Part shown: in pieces, positions 33,379 through 48,300 of the stretch
Layout of the letters: every line of letters begins with the position of its first letter
How positions within the stretch are numbered: position 1 is the first letter of the stretch
NCBI RefSeq assembly: GCF_018143015.1
Contig: NC_054747.1
Coordinates: 30,746,733 to 30,810,732, forward strand
Reading direction: 5' to 3'
Length of the DNA stretch: 64,000 nucleotides
From: Lytechinus variegatus
Taxonomy: Eukaryota; Echinodermata; Echinoidea; Temnopleuroida; Toxopneustidae
The notes under the pieces: model-generated
Told to the model about the DNA's origin: nothing
What the model saw: the letters and a program-made list of their open reading frames with translations, nothing else
Database searches by the model: none
Program-made: the position numbers and the translations under genes

Positions 33379-36300
33379 TTACATAATACTGCACTGATCC
33401 CCCTGGGGCAATCCTGGTATCCGGGGTAAACCATTCTCATCAAAGGGCATACCAACGTTCTGTAGTGAGGGATGGAGGTGGGAAGAAATATAAAGACAAG
33501 AGCAGATTGTTATTGATTTACTGAAGATTAAAATAGTAATTGAAATAATCTTAAATCTTGATTCAAAACTTGACAAAATATTAGGGTTTTTTTTCAGGTG
33601 TAGTGATTGAGAACCAAACAATCAGAAAATAGTAAAGAGTGTTAGGGGTATCACAGAGCACAAATACGAGGAAATTTCTATAAGTAGCAATAGTTTGATC
33701 TAATATTAACATCCAATAAAAAACAAAATAACATTTGATCAATGGCATTGTGTTCTAGTGGTTACAACTGTCGTCTTTCAATCAGAGGGACGCAGGATTG
33801 ATTCACAGCCATGGCGTGTTTTCCTTCAGCAAGAAATTTACCCACATTGTGCTGCAGTCAACACAGGTGATGTGAATAGGTACCCAGCAGGATTAATTCC
33901 TTGAATGCATCGAACGCTGGAAGGCAGCTTGGGCTAAAGCTGGGGTAATAATAACAACTACAACAAAGTGCCTCAGATTAGATTATTTCTATATAGATGG
34001 CTCTATATAAATGCCTATTATCATTATTATGGCAGATCAAAGGGGGAGGGAGTCAGGGAAATAATTTGGTGAACTTTGAACCATTTTTTTTTTTGGGGGG
34101 GGGGGCTTGTCCAAAGAAAACTGTAAAAATATATTGGCCCCTTTCACAAAGAAATAATTATTTACCATATCTCCAACAATCTCGGCAGGTGGCTGTCCTA
34201 GGCTTTCCATCTGTCGATTAAAAAATAAATGATAGAATTCTTTAGAAAAAATCAAATCAAAGAGCAAGTTTGAAGTAAATAAATTTTTTTTACAACAGTG
34301 ACCACCATCACCACTATCACAACAATCCTATTACTGCCATTGAGTTGACAACATTATCATCATTACCTTCATGATCACCCCCATAATCATTACTTACTTG
34401 GTACTTGGTAGGAATCCTCCAAAAGACGCCATAAAGGTGTTTAAACTGGAGGTGTGTCGCGTACGGTCACCAGCTTAAGGTTCCGATTTTATGGTTTTTT
34501 TGAGTGCTGACTTAAAAGTTGCTAAGGATGGTTGGGATATAACTGAGGAGGGGAGATGGTTCCAGTCTTTGACAGTCCTCGGAAAAAATGAATTTGCATG
34601 TGTGTCTGTTCTGACATGTTTAATGTAGAATTGTTGATCATGACCCCGTCTTGCTCGATTTTCCTTCAGAGAGATGTATTCCTTGTAGTTGACATCCATT
34701 AAACCGTGGATCATCTTGAATAAACTGGTGATTCGGGAACCCTGTCTTTCCTCTTGGAGGGGGATCCAACCCAAGGAGTCCTTCAGAGCAGTAACACTAG
34801 AGTCTTGCCCATAAGTGTTGGTGGTGAACCTAGCTGCTGCATTCTGGACCCTTTCGAGATCTTTTATGTTTGTAGTTGTGTAGGGATCCCAAGCTGAAGA
34901 CGCATAGTTAAGATGAGGCTTAACCAGCATAGTATACAGCTTCTCCTTCGTCTTAGATGAGGATTGGTAAAAGTTCCTTTTCAAGAAATTAAGAACTTTC
35001 ATTGCCTTTTTTCTTGAATTCTATACCTGTTTATTCCATCTCATGTCGTTCTGCAGGATGATACCCAAATATTTGCTGTGGGAGGTCTCCTCAAGGTCAG
35101 TTCCCATCATCTGGTAGGATGCTTTGACCGGATTTCTGGCTCTTGTAATCCGCATTGTTGTGCATTTACTAGGGTTAAATGCCATTCCCCAGGTCTTAGC
35201 CCAGTCGACCAGAGTGTTGAGGTCTGTTTGTAACTGATCCACATCTTTAGATGATCTAATGGTATTGTAGACTAAGCAATCGTCCGCGAAGAGTCTGGTG
35301 GTACTCTTCACTCCATTCCCAATATCATTTATGTGGAGAAGAAACAAATGGGGCCCGAGTACTGTGCCTTGCGGAGTTCCACTGAGTACAGGGACCCAGT
35401 TTGAGCATTGCAAAAATATAATAACAATATAATAATACACTGCTTTCATTACGATATAACATTCCTATGGACTTGAGTATCATACCCAAGCTTTACCCCC
35501 ACACCCTTTTAAAGCGTGGAAGCATTCAAGGAACAAATCCCCAATATACCTCACCTGGGTTGAGTGCGGCACAGCATGGATGAATTCCTTGCTGAAGGAA
35601 ATTAACATGGCTGGGATTCAAACCCACAGCTCTCTGGTTGAAAGGTTAGAGTCAAAACAACTAGATCACAACCATGAGTGCTGTGGCCTGTAGCCCAGTG
35701 GATTAGTCTCCAGACTGTGAAAAAGAGGGCCGTGGGTTGGAATCCCATCCATGGCGTAATTTTTCCCACAGAAATTAATCAACATAATGCTGCACTCAAC
35801 CCAGGTGAGGGGAACGTTTTCCTCGAAGGATTAATTTCTTGAATGCACAGTGCTAGAAACAACAGCTATAGCTAAATCTGGGATAATACTATTGTTTTCT
35901 TATTATTTAATTATTTTATATACATACCAGGAAAGCAGATAGGATTACCATTAATTAGAATGTTAGAAAAAAGAGCACTATTGAAAGATGCCCTGCACAG
36001 CGGTGTAAGTGCCGTGGCAAGGGATCAAAACCTGTTTTTTTTTCATGAGTCTAGTCAGGCATATAATTCCGCTTACATTAACTCGCTGGTCCGGACCAGA
36101 CCCAGGCTAAGCCATAAAATTTTCAGTTTATGAATGGCGCCAGGTCTGCACCAGGCGCAGACCAAAGACTTAATGAATGACAGCAGCACCAGCAGAGATG
36201 CCAAGTTCAAAAAAATGTTATGCGTGAGATTTTCATGACTCGGCGTCTCTGCGCGCGGCCAGTACTTACACTCGTACGTTGCCAAAGATATGGGCTTCAT

Positions 36301-39300
36301 CATGATATCGATCCATAATACAAAACCATGCGATGCACGCACGCGATTCATCGTATCACGTGCTAGCTGTGCGCTGACGGCACTCTCGATTCGTCGTATA
36401 ATCTAGCGAATAATGCTACTTTTTCTCTATTTTTTTTTGTTGGGTCCCGATGCGTGAGAAATACGGGTGCCATGCGTGAGATCGTGAGACGGACCCTGAA
36501 TGCGTGAGACTTGGTAGCTCTGCACCAGGCTCCAGCCAAAATTCCTCCACACGGACAAAGGTAACAGTAAATTGCCAATTTGACTACTGCCAACTCGTCC
36601 ACTCACCACATAGTCTTCTTTCATTTAGTCTTATGTCATTCCATCAATCAACATTTCGTTTAAAACCATTTGGTCCAATAACCATTTGGTCCAATCACCA
36701 TTTCGTCTATGACCATTTTGTCATAACCAGTTGGTCTAATAGCCTTTTCATTTTCATTCATTTTTCACAATTAGCACTTTAGTCCAATAAGCCAGTACGT
36801 AGTTCCTTTCTGCGCATGATCGGAAGAAGGTCATTTGTACTACAGTGACATGGTGCTTTTAAATCTAATGAGATAAGCACCAACTTTGATGTCTTGATTA
36901 TATATATATTCTTTTGAATTGTCGTTTTCATTTATATCCCCAAAACCAACAATGCTTCCACGAACGACTGGTATTTCACAGTTTGCAAAGTACATTGTGC
37001 AACATGCTAAGATATGCAAAGTAGGAATGCAACAAATGCCTTCATTAAGTGTTCATTTGTGTGCTATTCTAGTCACCTGGTCTATTCAATTTCTTCATCC
37101 TGCTATGTAAGGCAAGCTTACGTAATATCTTGCTTTGAAATTTGCCTATCATGATGAATTGTCCATGAAGTAACTACGAACTCGTCTATTAGACCAAATG
37201 GTATACAGACTAAATGGGCATTGGACCAACTGGTTATTTGATGGAATGGCAATAGACTAAATGAGAGTAGACCGTGTGGTGATTGGACGAACTGATGGTA
37301 GAGGAAATGATAGTAGACGAGTTGGCAATTGGACGAATTGGTTTTAGACGAATTAGCAATAAACAAAGGTAACAATACAGAGCACTTCCGCTCTGTACAT
37401 GGTATGTTCAGTTACTATGACAGTTATCCCTTGGGCTGTACCCAATTATTTGAATGGGTGATCGTATAAGTAGCGCGGTTGTGCTATAGTTACTGAACGC
37501 TTGTGGTGCGGACCATTTTATTGCGGGCCTGGTGCAGGCCAAAAAAATCATGAGTTACTGAAAGCAGAATACCATCACTGGGCCAAGGCAATTCCAATGG
37601 TACGCCTGGGAATAGATCATGTCTAGATAGATGGCGCTAAATAAATGCCCATTACATCATCATGGCATACACAGACATTCTAATAGTTATGACTCATCTT
37701 TCAATATAAAAAAGATGTGAGTGTGATTCCTAACCATGAAATGTTTTCCCTCAGCAAGAAATTTACCTACATTATGCTGCACGCAACCAAGGCGAGGTGA
37801 AGGGGAACTTGGTAGGAAGAAATTCCTTGAATGCTTCAGTACCTACATGGCGGCATGGCTAAGGCCGGGGTAAAAAAGCAGCACTTCGCACCCTCGGGCA
37901 AAAATCGGTTAATAAATCCAGCTATGATTATCATTATTATTATCTTACCTTTTGAATAAGGTCCATTATCCTGGCCATCCTCTCCTGTTTGACTGAACTG
38001 CTGTCCGAGTCTTGTTCTGCTTCGTACTCCACACAAAGCTGTGACATTAATCTGTGTTGCTCACTGTATCTCTGGTGATCTTCACTATTCAGCGTCGGTT
38101 CCTTTTCATCTAACCATCCTTGGTACTGATCAGATACAAAGAAATATAACAATGTGTGACACTGACTCTAGACACTAGTACTGTGTTCACACACATATGG
38201 ACAGTGACTTTCCTTTTAAAAAAATATGCTTTCTATTTCTGAAAACCTTTAATTCACTTTCAAACTTGATCTTGAATGGAAATTCTGTTTTGTTACAGAA
38301 AAACAATGAATTTTCTTTTTGCAAAGGTAGTCAATGAATTTTCACATGAAATATTAAGTTAACCAAAATAGATTTTCGCTTTTGATTTACGGATAAAAAA
38401 ACCCAGGCTATTATGCCTTAAGCCACATAATATCAAACTTAGCGATTGACTGTGAGGCTGATTTTATGATTCATTGCACTGATAATTGTATATGATCAAT
38501 ACTAACAATCAGCACCACAATATATCCCTAAGCTTTATGTTACAGATCTCAGTTATCAATTACCCAAGACTAGACTCCACCTCTTGTCCACCTCCCCCCC
38601 CCATCTTTCACTTAAAAGTCAAGTCCACCTCAGAGAAATGTTGAATTGAATAAGTAGAGAAAAATCAAATGTTGAATTGAATAAATAGAGAAAAATCAAA
38701 CAAGTATAACGCTGAAAATTTCATCAAAATCGGATGTAAAATAAGAAAGTTATGGAATTTTAAAGTTTTGCTTATTTTTCACAAAACTGTGATATGCACA
38801 ATTAGGTGAGTCAATCGATGATGTCCATCACTCACTATTTATTTTATTTTTTATTGTTTGAATTATACAATGTTTGATTTTTACAGATTTGACAATAAGG
38901 ACCAACTTGACTGAACCATATAGTATAAAACAATGCTATCTACACATGTTCAGGGAGGAATTAATCATTGTTTCACTTGACAATGAGGAGAAAAATAGAA
39001 CATTTAATATAATAAAATACAAAAGAAATAGTGAGTGGGTGACATCATCACTCTCCTCATTTTATACCGACCAGGATGTGCATATAACTGTTTTGTGAAA
39101 TGAAGCAAAACTTTAAAATGTCATAACTTTCTTATTTTACATCCGATTTTGATGAAATTTTCAGTGTTATGCTTTTTGGATTTTTCTCTTTTTATTCAAA
39201 TCAACTTTTTGTTGGGGTGGACTTGTACTTTAATTCTCTTCTTCTTCTCCTTCATCCCTGTCCCCTCTTCCACCTCCTCCTTCTCGTTCTTATCATTCAC

Positions 39301-42300
39301 ATTTTGCCTTTCATCCCACGCCATTTCTTCTTCATCTCCTCATCATCTATCCTCTCCTTCATCTATCAGTACTAATATCATTTTTATTACCATTTCTATT
39401 ATGATAATGTATCACCGTCACTCTTCTTGCTATGGTCATTAATTACAGGTCTAGTAACATCAATTTTTGCAATTAAATGTTAAATGTCAATGGCCAATCA
39501 AGATCATCGTAACAAATGAACTTTGTACAAAACACTGACCAGGAACCAATCAGAATGCCTCTTACTCTTAATTATTCCTGAATCTATTACTATTGTATTT
39601 GTTCCTTTTCTCTTTCGTTCTTCTTTCACTGCGCCTTGGGCACCCTGCCGAGTGGATTTGGCGCATTACATATCACATATATTATTATCATTTCATATAT
39701 GTTATTAACCACAAATCTGATTATAGAATTCTAATGAGCTTACCTTATCTACTACCTCTTTTAATGATGGATAGAGAATATCTTTAGAGAGAAGACTCTG
39801 CATCATAGTCTGAACCATTGGTAGAAGTTCAGCATTGCCTCCTTCTAGGTTCATACCTCCAAACGATCGTAATAATTCTTCATCAGGTACTTGACCATCC
39901 TAAAACGAAATGCAAAAAATGAGAAGATTTCACCCTTACACAGCACTTATCATAATTGGAACAACACCTATAAGCACTTAGAGGTCAATTCCACTCCATA
40001 AAAAATGTTGACTTGAAATATTAGAGAAAATTTAAACTAGCATAACGCTGAAAATTTCATCAAAATCGGATGTAAAATAAGAAATGTATGGCATTTCAAA
40101 GTTTTGCTTATATTTCACAAAACAGTATTATGCACAATTCAGGGACATGCCAATGAGACAGTGGACGATGTCCTCCACTCACTATTTCTATTGATTTTTT
40201 ATTGTTTGAATTATAAAATATTTCTTTTATTACATATTTGACAATTAGGACCAACTTGACTGAACCATATACCATTAAACAATACTAATTTCACATGTTC
40301 AGGGAGGAATTATCGTTGTTCACTTGTCAATGATGAGAAAATTAAAATGTTTCATATAACAAAGTACAAAAGAAATATCATCAATCTCCCCCTTTGCATA
40401 CTGACAGGATGTGCATATAACTGTTTTGTGAAATTTAGCAGAATTTTGAAATGTCATAACTTTCTTATTTTACATCCAATTTTGATGAAATTTTCAGCGT
40501 TATGCTGGTTGGATATTTCTATTTTTATTCAAATCCCTATAAAAGTATTCATACAGCAACATCTTAAGGGACCAAATCCCAATCCCAACAAACTTGGTTG
40601 TGGATATTTGTCATCATGCTTCGCATAGATTTTGGATAAGAACTCTAAAAATTCAAAATATTGTTTTTGTGCAGTCACTAGTTCGGTAGCGCACTCTATT
40701 ACCCATTCATCTAATTCTGGAATGCCTGTATAAATTATATTCAAAACTTTCACTCTCAAACCTTCAAAAGATCTTCATTAGATAGCTGTCCATCCTGAAA
40801 TAAAACAATGAAACTTTGCTTGTACATCATGCTTTTTGCACATTGGCACAGTAGGGTACTGGTATTAGGACTTTACAGATATATACCATTGTCATTGAAT
40901 GCTGGCATGCCTAATAGTGTACATACAAAATCTTCACTCTCAGGATTATAAACTAATCTCAAAATATTGAATGTGGTGCATAGTATGAAACATACCTGTA
41001 GGTCCTTTGCATTCTGTGCTAATCTGTTGAGAGTATCTGCAAGAGTTGATGTCACATCTTCTGGGTTTTGAGTTGTGTTGGATTCACTTGTGTTACCAGC
41101 TACAAGAAAATGATTTTTTAATAATATGAGTATAGCAAATTTTCAATTGTTGCTAGCCTGGGATATATTACACTAAATTCACAAGGAATTAACAGATTTT
41201 TTACAGCAGATGGTGCATAATAGAGATTTTCTTGTAATTCATTATTATGGTAGGTTTGAATCCGTCAATGTTTTAGCACAAAATATTTCAGCCCCATCAT
41301 CATCATCAATACAACAGAAGCATCATCATCACCCCGATTATCATCATCAGATCACCATTCACATCATCTTTCCATCATCATCATCATCATCATCAAATCA
41401 AGAGCAGCATCATCATCAGCATCACATCATCATCCCCATCATCATCTAGATCATCATTCTGATTATCATTCCATCATCATCATCAACATCATCTTCACCA
41501 TCCATATCCCCACTACCATTAGAATCAATAACAGCACCACCATCATTATCATCACCACCATATTCATATTTAGTATTGCCACTATCATTGTCATCCCAAT
41601 CATCACTAAGATCATTATCCCCAACGTTATTACTTCCACAATCATCATCATCATCATCCCCATTATTATATCATAAACTATATTTTTGTTTATCCTATAA
41701 ATCTTCCAGAAAGCAATGCTCACCAGCGGGTGCAGGAGTCCCTGATGGAGCCCCTGCAGGGTTAGGCATGGCACCAGCTCCTGCAGCCATCGTCTCAAAC
41801 ATCTTCTGCATCTCCGAAGCCATCTGAGGATCGCCTCCGAATCCCTGACCAAGCTCCGCCATCAGCCCCGAGAGGACGTTCTCAAACTCTGCAGCAGATT
41901 GCTGACCTGCTGGACTGTCGTTGAAGAGCGCTTCAAAGAGCGCATCTTGGCTTGGTGGAAGTTGGGGTCCCTAGGAAGATAATGAATGAAGAGAAAGAAA
42001 AACACTGACCAAAATCCAACTTCCAGACTTGAGATGTTTTTACATAATTCGGCAAAAGAACTTGCTGGTCATTGCTGGACAATTACACTGCAATCTATCT
42101 ATCTGGTTCTATAACATTCGCTCCAGTGATAATTGCTACGCTGTAAATTCCACATAGTAATAGAATAACTAACTTCAGCTCTGGATTTAACACTATACTC
42201 TATTACAATTATCTATCTATCTAGTATCTATCTATCTAGTATCTATCTATCTATCTTTCTATTTGTCTGTCTGTCTATCTGTCTATTTACATGTATCTAT

Positions 42301-45300
42301 CTATCTATCCATCTATCCATCCATCCATCCATCCATCCATCCATCTATCTATCCATCTACATGTACCTACCTACCTACATATCAACCTATTGATTCATGT
42401 ATCTACCTATCTCCCTCCCCTATTCATCTCCTCTAGTCCAGTTAGCTTTTTTCCCTGCAAATGACCAGGGTGCCGTTTCATAAAGCTGTTCTTAAGTTAA
42501 GAACGACTTTAAGAACAACTGGTGACCCTTTCTAACGCGTTAAACCATCGCCAATGCAATATACAACTTACCGCAAGAAGGGATCACCAGTCGTTCTTAA
42601 AGTCGCTCTTAACTTACGAACAGCTTTATGAAACACCCACCTGATATATATATATATTAACAAATTTGGGGAAATGCTACTATTAGTGCTATTAGAGAAG
42701 TAGAGATAACAAGGAATTATTCTCACCTCTTTTGTCTGTTTCTCTTCCTTCTTTGCTCCATCACTTTCCGTCTTCTTTTCAACGTCCTGTTCTTTGGATG
42801 TAGTTAGAATATTAAGCCCTGGACTTGATTTACCAACATCTGGTTCTTCTAAGGATGCTGGTTGCAAAGGCTTGTCAAAATCACCCAAGGCACCTAAAAG
42901 TTCAACAAAGTTTATAACGATTAAGTAGGTCCCCAGCTCCAGGCCATGCAAAATTACTCCGCATTTTTATGCACATAATTCTGTGAGGATATGATTCTGT
43001 GATTAGTTATTCAAATGTGCATCTAGGAACTTATTTAATCCCCAGGAATGTACATTCATTTTGCAAGGTTATTAACTAATTGTTAAAGGTCAAGTCCACC
43101 TCAGAAAAAATGTTGATTTGAACCAATAGAGAAAAATCAGACAAGCACAATGCTGAAGATTTCATCAAAATCGGATGTAAAATAAGAAAGTTATGACATT
43201 TCAAATTTTCGCTTATTTTTAACAAAATAGTTATATGAACGAGCCAGTTACATCCAAATGAGAGAGTTGATGATGTCACTCACTCACTATTTCTTGTTTT
43301 TTATTGTTTGAATTATACAATATTTCAATTTTTACGAATTTGACGATTAGGACCTCCTTGCCTGAAGCACAAAATGTTAAAATAATGGAATTCCACGTGT
43401 TCAGGGAGGAATGAAACTTCATTTCACATGACAATGACCAGAAAATCAAAATATTTCATATTTCAAACAATAAAAAACAAAAGAAAAAGTGAGTGAATGA
43501 CATCATCAAATCTCTCATTTGGATGTACCTGGCTCGTTCATACAACTGTTTTTGTGAAATGAAGCAAAATTTTGAATTGTCATAACTTTCTTATTTTACA
43601 TCCGATTTTGATGAAATTTTCAGTGTTATGCTTGTTGAATTTTTCTCGTTTTATTCAAATCAAGTTTTTGTTGGGGTGGACTTGTCCTTTAAGTAGTAAG
43701 GCATAACACACCTTTAAATAGATTTTTTAAAAAGATGATTTATAACAATACCTTGGTCTGGGGAATCATTCCCACTCTCGGGATGCACGGTTGCTCATCA
43801 CCATTGGAACTGAAGCAATCAACCAACTACAATGTCGATAGGTACCAGACTGGTGGCCTTTTCCCAGTTGTATCGCTTTTAGTTTTCTAATCTTTAAGTT
43901 AAAGATTAACTTGATGATTTTTCCCTGAACAATGTTGTTACTACATGGGGGAGATCAAATGGGTGGTACAAGGACCCCAACCCCAAAACACTTTCTTTCT
44001 TGAGGGGGGGGCTTTTGCAGTAGCATCATTCTGGAAATATTCAAAAAGTGATACAGAGAACAAATAAAAACAATTTTTATAATAAAATCCCAGTGCCCAG
44101 GTCCAGGATTCAGAAATAGGCCTAGAACACTCCTAGTACCAATGAGGTCCAAACATTACATGTATATGGACCTCATAGGCGACATCAGTGCTAAAATTGG
44201 GTTAGAGATTTATGTGGATCTAAATTTATTGTAATTTCAACAAAAGTACTAGCTAAATTTGAGGCTTTTGTTGAAATTTTGCTTTAATGATACATTAATG
44301 CTTCAGTAAGTAACAAAAAATTGAAAGAAATGAAGGGGAACTTACATTTTGACGACTTTTTCCTGATTTTCTTGGCAGTTGTCCTTCACTTCTGACTCTC
44401 GATCGGACCTGATATGCAGATCACGTATACGCGTTCTCGTCAGGTGATCGGTCGGTTATTCTTTTCGCCAGATGTTGATAATTATATATTTCATAACGCA
44501 GCGTTCATCGCAAATTTAGCTGAAAGAGATTGAAGTTGAACAGCGCAAGCTTTAATTTATTCAGAAATAACGTTTGATTGCACAAGTTTCGCCTCGGACA
44601 TTTAGGATCATTTGGTCCCATATTGGCGTAACTACGGGGGGGGTGTCCCTACCACCGTCCACACCGGGCGTCCACAAGCCAGCAATTATCTTTTTTCTCT
44701 TTTTTTAACCAAAATGCTTCCCCCCAGAAAAAAAGAACCAGGGTTAAAGAGAAAGACAATTATGATAGAGGAACACAAAATACTTTATTTTTTCAGCTTT
44801 TAATGCATCGACTTATAATCAAATATTAAATGGGGCTTAGAACATTTTTTTAAAAAGTCAATTAATAAAAATATTCCGCTCTTCGGGATTTGAGCTTTCA
44901 TGAAATATCCGATCTTTTTCATGATTACCGAAAATACTTCAAATGTCAAAAAAAAAATTATCGGTGTAGTAGCTGATACCTTGCGCCCGCCTTAATTATT
45001 TTAATGTTGAGATACTTTGCTTTAATTTAATGAATTCCTAAAAGCATTAATTCTCAGATCATTTGTCGCAATCGAATGATTCGATTGGTAAGCTAGTTGT
45101 ATAATTATTATGATTCATGAATTGTTTAAAATGTGTCTCTCTATCAGTTTTGAATATTTAAAAAAATGTCAGCTCGTGCTTTTTGCTCGCAATATTTTGA
45201 TTAGTAAGAAATTCTTGTGTATGCGAGTTTGATACATAAATAACTAGAGAGAGAGGGGGGGGGGGTGTCCCTCAGCTACTTGTCCTTGCTTATTCCAATT

Positions 45301-48300
45301 TTTTTTATTATGCTCGTGTTGTGAGTATTTCAAAGTCTTTTCTTTTTCTCACCCTTTTTATTGTCTCGGAGCTTCCCTCTATTTCTTTGCTACGATGTAT
45401 AGCCCATCTTACTTGTTTCATTTTTTTATGTTCTCATTTCATTGAAAACATAATTATTAAACTGACGTAGAAGACTTTACAACAAAATTTTGATATTGTT
45501 TTTTCTTGTTTGTTTGGCTTTCTTTTTTCTTCTCCTCAGTCCTTTTTCTAATTAGTTTCCCTTTCGTTATTTTATATCATTTCATTTCATGAGGCATCCG
45601 CCAACTTATATACAACAACAAACGTTAGAGGCGGATATCCAGTAAGGGGCGTGGTGGTGTGCCCTCTAAAAAGAGGAAAATAGGAAGGAAAAAAAGCAGG
45701 ATTTATCTTGGTGAAGATGATAGTGGTGGTGATGGTGGCGGTGATGATGATGATGATGATGATAATAATGATGGTGGTAGTGGTGATAAAGATGAGAATG
45801 AAGTTGGTGACGATGATATGATGATGATGTAATTTTGTCTTTAAAAAAATAATAGTGCAAAGGCGAAATCATTTAAAGTTTATTATGAAAATAGCAGAAA
45901 AAAATAATTTGAAAAATTGTACGTATGCGTATGGAAAATCTATCCCCCACCAAAAAAGAAAAAAAGTGAGATTTTGTTTTGTTATTTGTGACGGCGTAGG
46001 CCTATGCGAACAGCTGTGTGATATAATTATGGTAAAAAAAGTAAATGAAATGCCAAGAAATACATGATAATGACTTTTATTGTACATTCAGTATATCAGT
46101 AGATAAATTCATACTCGTTCCAAAAAAAGAAGAAAGTGGGTATATTATGGACCATTAAAAATGGGCAGTTGCTCTATATATTATATTACATAGAATATAT
46201 AGAGCAACTGCTCGTGTGTAGCGGTAAGTTATTCACCTGATCTACATAATTCATGCGGCGCACGGCGCGTGCGCAATGTTTAATAATTATTGTTGTGAAT
46301 ACAATGAATGTCATCAAAAACATAATAACACAGATCAAATAGTGCCAGCTCGACGCGCAAAATGAGAAAAAAATATATATTTTCTGCCCTGATAATTTGA
46401 TAACCCTAACCTAACCCAATTTCTAAGTATTTTTATCATAAACAGGATAACTATATACAATGATTGAAATTAACTTTATATTCTTTTGCGAACAAAATGA
46501 ATATGAAAGACAGCTTTTTGATAGAGAACACAGTTTTAGAGCGTTAGAGCGCGATTTATACCTACAACCGCTAACATAGGCGGATCCAGGGGGGCCGAGG
46601 GGCCCGGGCCCCCTATTGGCGGAGCAAAAAAAGAAAAAAAAAAGAAAGGAAAAAAGAAAAGGAAGGGAAAAGAGAGGAAAAAAGAAGAAAGGCAAACATA
46701 AGAGGAGGAACATGATTAAATGAAATAACATTAGGGGAAGACTCTGAAAATAATTTTTTTTAAAATCTATTTGTTAGGATAAAAAATTTTCGCTCGCGCT
46801 TCGCGCCTTATTGTCTTTTAGGGTATTTGCATATCTTGCTCAATATGGAGCTTGAAAAATCAAACTTTGAAGTCATTATACAAAACATATTTCAGCTGGG
46901 AAATTGAACTTTCATTATTTTGTTTCATTTACAAATTGATTTTTAAAAAGTGCTCTGTAAAAATGTCTGTGATATCATCTGAACATTATCATTTTCTGCT
47001 TGCGCTGCGCGCTCGCAAAATTTGAATTTTCAGGTACGTATTATTTTCCTGTATTCCATAAAGTTCTCAAAAAGTTCCCTATTCAGGTCAGATTGTTAAA
47101 ACGTATCAGCTAGCGCCGCACGCTATAGCATTTGGATTAGTCGGTTATGTATATCCCAATATTAATTCTAAATCAAACTAATTTGATGACAGTTTATCAA
47201 AAACTTCGACTCGCGATTTCTGCTCGCATTGATAGATATATAATGCCTCTTATGCATAATTACAAAGTGCTTTAAATGTCCAGTTTTCAGGCCATAAAAT
47301 TAACACATTTCGCGCTCCCATGCGAGAGAAATAGGAAGATGGTCATCAATTTCATATGATGACATAATGCCCTCATAGCATGTTCCGGTCCTATGTAAAA
47401 ACTCAAAGTAATAAAAATAAAATACATCAGCTCTTTTTTAACTGTGATCCATCACAATTCACAATTTTCCCACAAAGTGTTTGCATTACAGAGCTTAAAT
47501 TCACCCTTTGTTATATCATATATTTTTAGCTCGCGCTTTGCGCTCTCTTTATTGATTTTCATGATAAGAAAGTTACTTAGAATACCCAAATTCTAGGTCG
47601 AAATCTAAAACACACGTTAATTCAGATACGCAGATTGTTCTCTAAATCATTATCCAGTTTCAGATCACAATATCAAAAAGTGTCTGCTCGCGGATAAATA
47701 ACTTATCCTTTTCATGATAAAACATGAATAGTGCGTCCAGAATCTTTCCCCATAATTTTGTTTACCCATCACATTTCTCCTATTTTCTCCTCCCTTTTAT
47801 TTTCCATTAATTTTTCTTTCGTTCACTTTTTTTCTGTCCTCTTTTCCCATAATTTATTTTACCCATCACATTTCTCCCTATTTACTCTTCCCTTTTATTT
47901 TCCATTAATTTTTCTTTCGTTCACTTTTTTTCTGTCGCCTTTCCCCTTCTAAGTTCTATTTTTTTTTCTCGTCTCACCGCTTTTCCTCATCCCCAGCCCT
48001 CGATCGACGCCCGTGCAGATTCGCAAACAATATCAAGAGTATATGTCTACTTGCAAGGGCGGAAATCTCTCCCCAAAGGTAGGGGGACCAGGGGCTGGAA
48101 AATTTGACAAGCAAAAAACAAACAAAAAAAGAAGGTTTATCACCCTCTAAAGAAGGTCATCTTGACCAAAAGAAATTTGACAAGCAAACAAGCAAAAAAA
48201 AGGGGGCATGCCAAAAGTAAGATCGTCTCTTCCAAAATACATTTCAAATTTGAACGACATGACCAAAAATAGTAGGGGGACATTTCATAATGTGCCCCCT

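Noticed and set aside
40529-40759. 76-codon minus frame containing PELDEWVIECATELVTAQ
   Set aside because: It lies in PEX19 intron 4 next to the duplicated exon relic; a real extra exon would need an intron under 40 bases to join that relic, and the frame does not resemble PEX19. I keep it as intronic sequence.
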